DNA from: Hydrangea macrophylla
Lineage: Eukaryota > Streptophyta > Magnoliopsida > Cornales > Hydrangeaceae
NCBI GenBank assembly: GCA_033977485.1
Contig: CM066993.1
Location: 29,688,001-29,752,000 of the forward strand
Direction: 5' to 3'
Length of the DNA stretch: 64,000 nt
Made by a program: the position numbers and the translations under genes. The notes under the pieces were generated by a model. That model had not been told where the DNA came from. It did no database searches and saw only the letters and a program-made list of their open reading frames with translations. Shown here piece by piece: positions 44,385 through 55,080 of this stretch; position 1 is the first letter of the stretch; every line of letters starts with the position of its first letter.

Positions 44385-45065
44385 CTAGTGAAAGCACCAA
44401 TATTAGCCGTTCCGTCAGGGACTGAAGGATTTATTATTTACAGTGATGCTTCATATAGAGGTTTAGGTTGCGTTCTTATGCAAGGTGATAAAGTCATTGC
44501 ATATGCGTCGAGACAACTTAGACCGCACGAGAAGAATTATCCAACTCATGATCTAGAATTGGCCGCCGTAATTTTTGCATTGAAGATTTGGCGTCATTAT
44601 CTATACGGAGAGAAATATGAGATCTATACGGATCACAAGAGTTTGAAGTACCTGTTTACACAACGAGATTTGAATATGAGGCAAAGGAGATGGTTAGAGT
44701 TGATGAAGGACTATGACTTGTCAATTCAGTATCATCCGAGCAAGGCGAATGTTGTCGCCGATGCTCTTAGTCGCAAAGTGCCAACCAACACCGCATCAGA
44801 TTTGACTTCTCATAAAGAATTGATACGAGATATGGAGAATTTGGAGCTTGAAGTGATACTGAGGATTGAAAGTGTCTTAATGTCGACGATGGTGGCACAA
44901 CCACTCTTGATTCACGAGATTACAGAGAAACAACTTCAAGATGTGGCTTTGAAGAAGATTTGTGATGAGATTCCGATGGGCAAACAACCAGGATTTACTT
45001 TTGAGAAAGATGTTTTGAGATTGAGGGGTAGAATTTGTGTGCCTAACGAGAAGGAGTTGAAATGA
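44385..45065 (+). pseudogene. RNase H of element D
   Basis: In frame with RT. Acidic residues are kept in [30 protein letters not shown] and [13 protein letters not shown]. The tether [21 protein letters not shown] and VVADALSRK follow. It ends at a TGA at 45063-45065; element H keeps an Arg codon at the equivalent place (ELKRNILEE), so this stop is a CGA-to-TGA change in D. Confidence 0.9.
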
Positions 45066-46334
45066 AACATCCTAGAGGAAGCACACAACACAAAGTATAC
45101 CGTTCACCCGGGAAGCACCAAGATGTATAGAGACTTGAGACATGTTTATTGGTGGCCGGGAATGAAGAGAGAAATAGCACGTTATGTTTCGCGTTGTACT
45201 AGTTGTCAACAAGTGAAGGCAGAGCGCCAAGTACCTTCGGGATTGTTACAACCGTTACCGATAGCCGAGAGGAAATGGGAGCACATAACAATGGAGTTTG
45301 TTAGTGGGTTTTCGAGGTCAAAGAGATCGAACACTATTATTTAGGTGATCATTGATCGTTTGACGAAGTCGTCGCACTTCCTACCAATCCGAACAACTAA
45401 GCCAATGACGTTAGCTAAGTTGTATATTCGCGAGATTGTGAGACTACATGGTATCCCAATTTCTATCATTTCGGATAGGGATAGTAGTTTTACGTCGAAG
45501 TTTTGGAGAGCCATGCAAGAAGCAATGGGTACCAAGTTGCACTTTAGTACAACTTTTCATCCTCAGACCGATGGTCAATCAGAGAGAGTAATTCAGATTT
45601 TGGAAGACATGCTTCGATTATGTGTACTTGATTTTCAAAGTGATTGAGAAGACCACCTACCGTTAATTGAGTTCGCATATAACAACAGTTTTCAGTCGAG
45701 TATTGGGATGGCTCCTTATGAAGCTTTATATGGTCGTGAATGTCGTTCACCGATTAGTTGGACGGAAGTCGGAGAAAGAAAGATTAAAGGGCCAAAAATT
45801 GTACAAGAGACGACGGATAAGATAAAGGTAATTCGACAACGGTTACTGACAACTCATAGTAGGTATAAGAGTTATGCCGATAAGCGTAGACGATCGTTGG
45901 AATTTGATGTGGGAGACTTAGTGTATTTGAAGGTGTCACCTTCAAAGGGAATAACCAGATTTGGTAGATACGAGAAACTCAACCCGAGGTATGTAGGACC
46001 TTTTGAGATTATTGGGAGAGTTGGACCCGTAGCTTATCGTTTGAACTTGCCGAGCGAGTATGCTCAAGTTCATAACGTGTTTCATGTATCGTTGTTACGC
46101 AAACAATTAGTGGAAGATAGAGATCAAGCGATGACTCCGACATCGAATGAGATTCAGAGTGATTTAACGTATGTCGCATATCCGGTAGAAATCTTAGACC
46201 GGAAGGATCAAGTCTTACGAAATAAAGTAATATCGAAAGTGAAAGTATTATGGCGTAGCCAAACTACGGAAGAGATGACGTGGGAGATAGAAGATGAGAT
46301 GCGTACTCAGTATTCGCACCTTTTCGAGACATGA
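45066..46334 (+). pseudogene. Integrase of element D with C-terminal chromodomain-like part
   Basis: In frame. HHCC zinc motif: H in EEAHNTKYTVHPG and CTSCQQ. The core has all three catalytic residues: [14 protein letters not shown] (Asp), [13 protein letters not shown] (Asp) and [15 protein letters not shown] (Glu). Stops are TAG at 45342-45344 (Trp codon in element H at that place) and TGA at 45645-45647 (also a Trp position). The last part has FDVGDLVYLKV, YEKLNPRYVGPFEIIGRVGPVAY, then the chromodomain-like LDRKDQVLRNKVISKVKVLWR and EEMTWEIEDEMR, ending at the TGA at 46332-46334. The chromodomain would direct integration to marked chromatin. Confidence 0.9.
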
Positions 46335-46375
46335 GGTATAAGTTTGGGGACAAACTTCTTTTAAGGGGGAGAGTA

Positions 46376-48504
46376 TTATAACAATAGTAATTGTGTTATT
46401 GCTTTTGCATTTCATTGTCATGCATGATAATGTGATGTGGCGTGTCCTATGACACATGTTGGAGTGAGTTTTGACTCACGAGTTGATTTGGGTGTCTGTG
46501 TTAGAGAACCCTCTGAGACTGGGATTGATTGAGCGTTTGTTGTTGTGAAGTCTCTCCGAGTATGAGACGGTCACTGTGGAACATTTTAAATGTTTATCTA
46601 AAAATAAATGTTTACCTGTGTATTTCAATATCTGTATTAATTTCTATTTTAGAATTTATATCTGTTGCTAGTTTTAGTATCCTGGTGAGAATGAATTAAC
46701 ACGCTATTAATTTGGTAGGCTAATTAGCAACTTCGGAAACGTTATGTAGTAATTCGCGTATTAGCGACCAAACGAAACTTAGTTGAAAACTATTATAATT
46801 TCGAAGTTTCACTCGTAAAGCTATGAATAAGCTGTATAGAAAGTTTCAGAGACTAATTAGGAGTTTGGAAACTCATGGGGGAGGTAAACGTAATTCCCGA
46901 GAGTTTTGCCTATATATAGATAGAGATGGTTGAGATATTTTTCATAAGTCTTAACCTAAATTCAAGAAAGGAGGCAATAGGGAGATTTTGGGAGCTTAGA
47001 GCTTTGCGTCGCCAAACGACGACCTTCCGTCAGTTATTTTCTCCTAGATTTCATATTCGAGCTCCTCGAGGTAAGAGCTTCGTTTTGATATATATTAGGA
47101 CTTGTTTGGCCAAGTTTTCCGAAAAGTCTTTTTCTAGAATTTTTCATAAAAGTTGATAAATGGAATTTTGATTCATAGGAATTGTACTAGACGGACTTCT
47201 GCACATTCTTTGTGCACGGGTTTTCTTGAGATTTAATTATAAGAGCGTAAATCGGAGGTGAGTGATTCAACTATGTTTTTGGAATGATTTTTTGACATGT
47301 ATTCATGTTTTGTATGAATAGCATGTATTAATTCTTAGAGATATATTGTGTGGTTCATATTGGGCGTATATATTGATAAGTAGGCCCAATAGTACGATGA
47401 AATGTTTTGATTTCCGCGAGCATGGTGATATGTATATGAGCATGTTAAGTTGCTTATGTGGGTCAGACGTAGCACGTGGTCACCGTGCCATTTTGTGGAG
47501 CCGATATAGGCATTAAGGTCGCACGATTGAAGAGAAGAATCGTGGGTCTTACCCTTTCGCGTGGACTTATTGGCGAGGAGTCGCGGATTGGGAATATGGA
47601 CGGGCGCGTGAGTCTCCGGCGACTAGTATGAATTGTAGAGATGTGAATGCGGACATGTTTATCATTCATGTGCATATGCTGTGTTATTCACTAAGCGTAA
47701 GCTTAAACAAATCGAAATATGTGTGGTTATTCAAATAACCATTTCAGGTGTAAATGCTGGAGAGGAATCGCAGAAGTGAGCACGTGGGTTGGGAGTTCTT
47801 TTAGAAGGCAACTTGAACGTTAATCTTGTAGTTTTGAGACAATAGGAATGTTGTAATAAGAATTTTTATGGTTTCTAGTTATGTTTAACTTGGTATGTTA
47901 GAACGAATCTAAAGTGTTGTAATAGTTAGTAACATGCTGTAACTGTACTTCGGTAATATGTTAATACAGTTAGGATTGCTTTGGAGTACTTTTGGAAGTG
48001 TGTGTTTGATCGCCGTTTGAATTCAAAAGCTTTTAAACTTAGAAAACTCTGCAGAATGAGAAGCTACCATAAATTAGTCGACTGGTTGAGAAAATAGTCG
48101 ACTGGAGCCTCTGTTTTCAGCAACTCACTGCACCTTTTATTTGAGGATCAGTCGACTGGGTCCTCGACACAGTCGACTGGATCATGTTTTCAATTAAGAT
48201 ATTTTGTTCAGGCTGGACTTCAGTCGACCGGACCGTATCAGTCGACTGAAAATTTGAAGCCCCAGCCGACTGGGTGTAGAAAGCAGTCGACTGGATGGTG
48301 TTTTAAAACCCAACTTTCTGCTGGACCAAGATCAGTCGACTGGGTCTGAGGATCAGTCGACTGGACGAATAGTTTTCAAAATGACTTATTTTATTCCGCT
48401 GCGTGTGTTCTTCAAACTAATTTTTGGGAACGTTAATGAATTGGTTTAGCCTCGGTGGCGTGCCACGGGCTCCGGTTCCGCTATTGTGGGACCGGGCTGT
48501 GACA
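46376..48504 (+). mobile_element. 3' LTR of element D
   Basis: 2129 bp, TTATAACAATAG to TGTGACA, preceded by polypurine AAGGGGGAGAGTA. It keeps the ten-word array at about 48077-48364, though one copy has a core change (CAGCCGACTGG) and the first two have other changes. Confidence 0.95.
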
Positions 48505-48509
48505 ATTGT

Positions 48510-48701
48510 ATTATATAAATAAGTTTAAAATAACTTTAACCCGACCCCCAAACCTGTTCAGAACAACCAAAACTGACTCAAAACTGACTAAAATGACCCA
48601 AAAAGTGTAAAAAAATGAGAAAATAGAACGATAAAAGCTTGGGTTGCCTCCCAAGAAGTGGTGTCTTTTACGTCTTCAGCTAGACCTTTCTAGCTCAAGA
48701 C
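48510..48701 (-). other. Element C sequence after protease
   Basis: Contains CACTTCTTGGGAGGCAACCC on the minus strand (about 48641-48660), a phrase conserved at the end of the coding part of many plant gag-only or Athila-derived elements. Confidence 0.6.
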
Positions 48702-49380
48702 TTATGAAAGCCATAATTTGGACTTTGAACCCTTGATGGCATTAGGAAGACTCCGGTGGAAAGCAGAAATAATGTCGCTATGAATTAATTCATTCGACGG
48801 TCCCTCTTTTTGAATTTCATATCGATTCTTGACCTTTTGAGTAACTTCTTCATTAGGATCATTCAAATTTGCCCGCTCATCACTCACCATATTATTCTCC
48901 TCACTCAGATTTATTACGTTAGTAGGTTCCATAGTTTGTCTCACCTCACTAACCGCATCACATAGATAATCATCCTCATTGGGAGGTTGATCAATGGCGT
49001 TAAAAACGTTCAATTTTAGATTCATATAACGAACGATACTTTCATTACCCCTGTACGACAATTGACACGTGCATTAACGGTGACTAAGAACGGACGACCA
49101 AGGATGACAGGGGTGTGTTTCCTAGTATCTAGCACAGGTTCGGTGTCAAGAACCGTGAAATCAATGGGATAGTAGCACTTATCAACTTTAACTAGGACGT
49201 CTTCGACGATTTCTCTAGGGATTTTAACAGACCGATCCGCTAATTGTATGGTAGTGATTGTGGGTTTTAGTTCACCTAGACCTAGTTGTTTGTAGACGTG
49301 GTAAGGTAAGAGATTAACACTAGCTCCTAAGTCAAGGAGAGCCCGATGAATGATAGTGTCACCTTGATACATGAGATCGT
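48702..49380 (-). pseudogene. Protease region of element C
   Basis: Open stretch 49372-49022 with the Athila protease active site in ALLDLGASVNLLPYHVYKQLGL (Asp-Leu-Gly, the normal Athila form), IQLADRSVKIPREIVEDVLVKV, and HTPVILGRPFLVTVNARVN. A one-base shift near 49040 leads to 49061-48702 (MNLKLNVFNAIDQPP, DDYLCDAVSEV), the Athila segment that follows protease. In complete Athila elements RT comes next; here the coding ends with SKLWLS and non-coding sequence follows. Confidence 0.85.
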
Positions 49381-51299
49381 TGGTGTACCGGGATCCTTAT
49401 ACTTTGGAGGAGTGTGTTGAAAAATTGAACTTACTTTTTCAGTGAGGAAGACCTTTTTTCAGAATATGACTGTGCACCTTGTGCTTTTGAGTGCATAAGT
49501 CTTTTAGACATTTAGCGTAACCGAGAATTTGTTTTATTGCGTCGAGGAATGGAATATTAATTTTTACTTGTTTAAACACCTCGAGTATATCTTCGATTTT
49601 TGACCTTTTCTTAGAAAAATTTGATGGTTCCTCAACGTTTGGTGGAAAAGGCATTTTCGGAAGATAATTAGTTGGGACCAGTTCATTTTCTACTAATGTC
49701 CTCACCCCTCTCTTGATTAATGTTCACATCTTTCTCACTCTCATTCGGAATCTCTATAACTTCTTCCTCTCGTGTAGTCATCCTAGTCAACATGGTGTTC
49801 ACTTGCTCACTTGAACCCCCATTCCCGCATTGTTCCTTAGGGTTTTGAATTGTTTGACTAGGCAACTTACCCTTGTTTCTACGACTCATTGCATTAGCTA
49901 TTTGTCCCACTTGGGACTCAAGCTTTGCAATGGATTGTGTGTGAGAGTGCACTATTTGTGCTTGTGCTTGGACTTGCGTTTTGATATTCTAATGGGATGC
50001 CAACACCGTCTCCTCAAAAGCGTTAACCCTTGGAGGGTTAGGATTAGGAGGGGGGTGTTGGTATTGACTTTGTTGAAATTGGGGTCGATAAGTATTAGGA
50101 AAACTAGTCGTCCTAGGATTATAACTATTTTGAGGGGATTGTTGAACAGAATTTATGTGTTGCTCCACAAATTCCGGGAATTGAGATGCGGATGGACATG
50201 CAAGCGTAGAATGCGAAGGATCAGAACATAATTGACAAATTTCGTAAGAGGGTGAGCTCGCCGTTTGGTTCATTGTCATAAGTCGGTCAAGTTTTTTTAG
50301 ATAATTCATGAAATTCAATTGAGTGACTTAACTCGAAACACTCCTCTTGCTTAGGTTTAGGTGGTAGACACCCCTCAGGACGGACGAACATGGCTTGGTG
50401 CATCGAATTCTCACTTAACATTTCAAACATTTTTTCCATGCCTCGTTGGCAATTTTGTGTAGGAAGGTACCCGCATAAACAACATCGACGGTACGACGAA
50501 GCGAGGTAACAAGTCCCCTGTAGAAGACCTGCACCAATTGCCACTTGGGAACTTGATGATGTGGGCAGGAGCGTAATAATTCCTTAAATTGTTCCCAAGT
50601 GTCATAAAGTGTTTCCCCATCTTGCATCACAAAGTTTGTTATAGATTTTCTTATCTGATTAGTTCTTGTGATAGGGAAAAACTTTTGTAAAAATGCGATA
50701 TGTAATGCTTCCCATGTTCTTATAGTGTTTGGCTCTATAGATTGGAGCCAATACTTAGCTATATCTTTTAAGGAGAATGGGAAGAGATGCAATTTTAATT
50801 CATCATCAGTTAGGTTTTGGATTTTTAAAGTAGAGCATATATCTTGGAAATCTCCTAAGTGCTGATAAGGATCTTCTTTAATACGGCCATGGAATGAAGG
50901 GAGTAGCGCGATGGTAGATGACTTTATCTCAAAGTGAGATACCGTCACCTCCGACAATTCGATACCTGCCTGTGGCGTGTAAGCTGTAGGAATGAAATAA
51001 TCTATAAGCGGAGGAGGTGGAGGTATATTAGGATTATTAGGATTATTTCCGTTGTTTCCGTTGTTTCCAACGTCAGCCATTGGAATTGGTTCTATGTTTA
51101 TTATGCGTGGTTTCTTTAGTCTTTTAAGGGTGCTACGTATTTCGGACTCAAACAACGATGATGGTTTCAGAGTTAATTCGTTGTCTATCATCAACCTAGC
51201 TCTAGAAGTTTGGTTTGACGACTTACTAACTCTTAAGGTACGTTCAAGTTCAGGGTCAAAAGAGTGTAAATCAGGGATACTCGAACATGTACCGAACAT
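49381..51299 (-). pseudogene. Gag of element C
   Basis: Segment 51299-50415: an Arg/Leu-rich start (MFGTCSSIPDLHSFDPELER), MADVGNNGNNGNNP, a proline run, then the Athila gag core (FEIKSSTIALLPSFHGRIKEDPYQHLGDF, LHLFPFSLKDIAKYWLQSI, FLQKFFPITRTNQIRKSI, LYDTWEQFKELLRSCPHH). A frame slip near 50430 leads to 50544-50287 (FEMLSENSMHQ). Segment 50318-49989 has a CCHC-like ICQLCSDPSHSTLACP; 49952-49439 has LESQVGQIANAMSRRNKGKLPSQT, the Athila gag end, and KINIPFLDAIKQILGYAKCLKDLCT, the lead-in to protease. At least three frame changes. Confidence 0.85.
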
Positions 51300-51775
51300 A
51301 AACTAAAAGAAAAATGACACTAAAATAAAGACTGACTCTAACAAAAACAAAAAGCAATCACGCAAATAGGACAACAGGCACTCAACTACTATGATGCATG
51401 AATATTATCCTATATTGCAATGACCACGTCAATTCCCAGCGCCCTGGGTTTCCTAGCTAATGCAGTCCAATTCACCCCTAAACTAATGCAAATAATGCGT
51501 CTCAGCACCCTGACTTACAGTGGTTTGAAGCGAATTGTAAAGAGAGAGATTTACTTGAATTTTATTATTTTTTAATTTTTTTTCGCGTAAGCTCCTTTGG
51601 TGTGCTAAGCTCGTCCACTCCGAAACGCTAGAATTTGATAACTCGAGACACTACAAAACAAAATGAGAAATTAGTAACTCGAAACAAAGACGGAAAATAA
51701 GAAAATTAATACCTAATCTAATATTTACGGATTAACTAAACTAAGATTCTAAAACTAAAGATAGTAATTTGCAAT
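51300..51775 (-). other. 5' leader of element C
   Basis: About 475 bp between PBS and gag, no ORF supported. Confidence 0.6.
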
Positions 51776-51792
51776 CCCCAGCAACGACGCCA
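51776..51792 (-). other. Primer binding site of element C
   Basis: TGGCGTCGTTGCTGGGG on the minus strand, 5 nt from the LTR end. It differs by two transitions from the complement of tRNA-Asp, the usual Athila primer. Confidence 0.85.
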
Positions 51793-51797
51793 TCAAT

Positions 51798-53021
51798 TGA
51801 TCTAGTTAGAATCAAGATAAAAAGTATACTTTACTTTTCTAAGGATTTGTAGTGTGAAAGTAAAGGTTGAACCCATAGAGATTGAATTACTAAAACACTT
51901 TAATTTTAAAACCTAAATCTAGTTAATTAAGAAAACAGTTTTGTTTAAGATTTTAATTAAACTAAGAACACTGAAAATAAATCTAAATTATGAAAGCAAT
52001 TAAAACTTGTTGTAAATGATATTTGAAGTGAACCTAGGACTGCAAATCCACCACTAGCTTCATAATAAGGGTATTTATGCATTCAATTAGCTTATTAGAT
52101 TGGACGATAATGGAGAATTGTAGCTACAAGCCTAATTCCTCCGTCAAGAAGATAGCTACGATTCAAGCACCAAAATAATTCATCTTCGGTTAGTACAGAT
52201 TCGTCTTTCCTAGGCATGAACTATTCGGCTACTTGATATCACAATTCAATTAAGCACCATTACATATAAATAATCCATACAAGCACAACAAATATAGATC
52301 ATTGAGCACATCACATTCAAAATAGATCTAAGACAAGAATATAATTTGAAAGCAATGATTTAATCATTAGAAGTACGATTTTATTTATAAAAATCCTCTA
52401 AACATGTAATCATCATCCATACATAATAAAACTAAAAGAAAAACATAAATAACACCCTATTACTTTGCTAGGGTTTCATTGAAACCCTAGATCTAGGTTT
52501 AGTTGGCCATAAAAGCGATGAACGGCAAGAGGTTAACGGAGGAGGCCATGGGAATCCTTGGTCTTCTTCTTGCTTTCCTCTCTTCAATGGCTGTGTATAT
52601 TGTTGTGTATATGGGTCTGTAACCCCAAAATTGAATAATAGCAAAGTATATATAGAGTTTAAAACAAGTTTTGGAAGCTTTCCTAACCCGAAACGCACTA
52701 AAACTGCTATATTTTACAGTCTGGACGCAATTAGGTTGTTTCATTTGTGGAGGACTCTTCAGTATAGTGATATACGCAACTTTGATTTTACATAGGTCGC
52801 GCGAGCGATTTCTGGACTTCCGCGCGAGCGGGCTGCTCGAGCGATGGACCTTTTTCAGCTTCTTTTCTTCTGCTTTTTCACCCTGTTTAGCCTAGATTAC
52901 TTGATTTCTTCCAAAACCTGTCAAAAAATAGAAAATGAAGTAAAAATACACAAAAATAGAATAAAAAGTACTAACAAATGTGAATTAAGGCGTATAATTA
53001 GGACTTGTTCACTCCCGATCA
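51798..53021 (-). mobile_element. 5' LTR of element C
   Basis: 1224 bp, starting TGATCGGGAG (53021) and ending AGATCA next to the PBS. TATA CTATATATA at 52655-52647, GC-rich words at 52796-52845. Many substitutions and several indels against the 3' LTR, more than between the two D LTRs. Confidence 0.9.
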
Positions 53022-53026
53022 CATAT

Positions 53027-54286
53027 GAATCCCTAGCAAAGCATTTAGTCTCATTTAGCATTGCATGACATTGGTTGCTAGAAGTCCAGCATTATTGCAT
53101 TCATCCATTCTAGTAAGTTTTGAATTAAGCATGGTAAGCCTCGAGGACTCTAGAGGTAATTTCCCCAGCTAAATAGTGTCGCATATATTCCCTAGTAGAG
53201 TATTATCGCAATAATCTCCTGAATTATTGCCCAAGTCGAATTGAATGAACATTGAATCCCAGTTGCATGATAGTGCCTTCTGTACAGTCATGCCAGTCAA
53301 ATCGAGTGAAGTCTTGAATCATGTGCAATGCTCCTGGTTTGCCTTAACGGCTCCACGAGTACCTTTTCCCCAGCAGAACAATATCGCATTTCCTTGTATC
53401 CAATGGTTTGCCTTAAATGGCTCCATGAACTTCAGTTCTCCAGTAGAGTTGCCCTTCTTTCCTAGCTCGCTCAAAGAGCTATGCACAGAGATGTCTCAAG
53501 AGTTGTCCATGCTAAGGACAACCCCACAGTTGCAAAAGCTCTTGGTGTTCATCGTAATTAGCTCATCACTGCTTATTTTAGGTCCAGTTCACCTTAAATG
53601 GCTCTAGAGACCTTTTTTTGTCTCCACCTACCTCGCATGAAGAGATACGCATGGAGATGTCGCAAAGCCCTCGATGAGGCACCCTGCAGTCATAGTCGCA
53701 TTTGCAAATGTTCATGATGTTTGCCGTAACTGGCTCATCACTACATCTTCTGGGCATAGTTTACCTTAAGTAGCTTTATGGACCCCTTTTTGCCTCCACC
53801 TAGCTCACGTGAAGAACTATGCATAGAGATGTCGCAAAGCCCTCGATGAGGCACCATTGCATCATTTGTGATAGGACATCCCATTGTTGAATCGTCTGCG
53901 ATGGGATATCCCATTGTTACATTGTCCGCGATAGGACACCCCGTTGTGATCATTCGTGGTTCCAGAAGGAACAATCCCTGAGTGTCTTGCATGTTAGCAT
54001 TAGTTTAAGTCTCATATCATTCATTGTGTTTTACTTGAATTATTGCTTGCATGTGGTGTGCTCATTGGACTACTATTGGTCTGATTTCCTGTGAAGGAAT
54101 ATGTAGGCAGCTCTTTCGAGCACGACCACTTGATTTTTGAGGTTTTCTTTGTGTGCTTGTTTGCATGTTTTATTTTTTTGATTTTCATCCTGAAGTCATC
54201 TGGACTTACTAAAAGGTTATCATGCATGCTTTGACATTCCCTTATGATGCACGTTACTTGCAAAGCTGTGTCAATAAGGCGCAAAC
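53027..54286 (+). repeat. Tandem-repeat 3' untranslated region of element E
   Basis: Two and a half copies of a unit of about 175 bp start at about 53410, 53591 and 53763 with CCTTAAATGGCTC-like sequence, and share GAGATGTCGCAAAGCCCTCGATGAGGCACC (first copy diverged) and GTAACTGGCTCATCACT. Three exact-length 30 bp units follow at 53868-53897, 53898-53927 and 53928-53957 (GCGATAGGACATCCCATTGT-like). The GGAATATGTAGGCAGC block at 54098 and the LTR start at 54287 come next. Variable tandem repeats just before the 3' LTR are known in Tat/Ogre elements. Confidence 0.8.
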
Positions 54287-54852
54287 TGTAGACACCCTAT
54301 TTTGGTTCATCCGTTCGACAGAAGGAACCTCGCCTCAAGAATAATCTGATGACTAGAATCAGGATTTGTGGGATGTCGATTTTATAAAGTAGAACTTCTT
54401 GAAACACTATGGTCTCCAAGATATATTAGAATAACCTTTAGGAAAACTTAGATACGTTAGAAACTCAATTTAGAGACAAAACCCACTTTAGGGAAGCTTT
54501 TTCACATGAAATGATGAAAAATGCCCTTTGAACGAGTAAAATCTAGACCTTGGGGTGGGATCCTGAGAATTCCCTTTACAAAATAGGCTAAATTAGTGTC
54601 CCAATCCTTCACATTAGCCAAAAACCACGTAGGAGAATATTCACCCCTTTTTGCACCTCACATTTCTGCTCCTTCTTAGAGTCAACCTCACTCTTTTGAC
54701 CATAACACAAAATCTAAAAACGTTTTTTGAATGAGACCAAAAATATCTTAAACTAGACTTCTATACCTTTCTAATAGTATATCACAAGCCCAAAAAGGAT
54801 AACTGAGGTGGGAGAACGAAGTCTGGGAAATTTAGAGTGAAAACACAACTTT

Positions 54853-54953
54853 TGGGTTGAGAGCCATGTTGTTTCTCAGGCTGAGTGCTACATGGCACTT
54901 TCGGACTACTGTGTGGTAGCTCTGAATGCTACTATGGCTCTCAGATACTTCAG
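54853..54953 (+). repeat. GAGTGC/GGCACT word cluster of the Tat LTR
   Basis: GAGAGCCATGTTG, GCTGAGTGCTACATGGCACT, TGTGTGGTAGCTC and TGCTACTATGGCTCTC, about 120 bp upstream of the TATA box at 55072. GAGAGCCAT and ATGGCTCTC at the two ends form an inverted pair of about 90 bp span. Confidence 0.65.
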
Positions 54954-55071
54954 ATGTATTCTAGACCCTTGATTTGACCCCAATCCACGTTAAAATGCCC
55001 AAAAACATGAAAATTTATGTTTCTTTTGTCCCACGTCGCTTAACTACAAGATTTTTCACCCAAAACTCAAA

Positions 55072-55080
55072 CTATAAAAG
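55072..55080 (+). promoter_or_regulatory. TATA box of the element E LTR
   Basis: CTATAAAAG followed by a G run (GGGGGGCCG). Best plus-strand TATA in this LTR. Confidence 0.55.

Larger units (their letters stand above)
39437..48504 (+). mobile_element. Element D: complete Tekay/Del-like chromovirus nested in element C
   Basis: Exact TSD ATTGT (39432-39436 and 48505-48509); LTRs 39437-41566 and 46376-48504; PBS TGGTATCAGAGCATAAG at 41572-41588 (initiator-Met type, first 12 nt); single-frame gag-pol 41796-46334; polypurine tract AAGGGGGAGAGTA just before the 3' LTR. The order gag, protease, RT, RNase H, integrase, C-terminal chromodomain-like part fits Tekay. By eye about 55 differences separate the two LTRs (about 2.6%). 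Six stop codons make it non-functional. Confidence 0.95.
35691..53021 (-). mobile_element. Element C: non-autonomous Athila-type element (gag and protease only) with element D inside
   Basis: On the minus strand: 5' LTR 53021-51798, PBS 51792-51776 of tRNA-Asp type, gag and protease (51299-48702), a long non-coding region, a polypurine tract at 36974-36959, and 3' LTR 36958-35691. The flanks carry the exact 5 bp duplication CATAT (35686-35690 and 53022-53026). Without element D (plus its duplicated ATTGT) it is about 8.25 kb. RT, RNase H and integrase are absent and there is no trace of them, so it needed a helper. Its structure resembles gag-only derivatives known in plants (TR-GAG-like). 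Confidence 0.9.
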
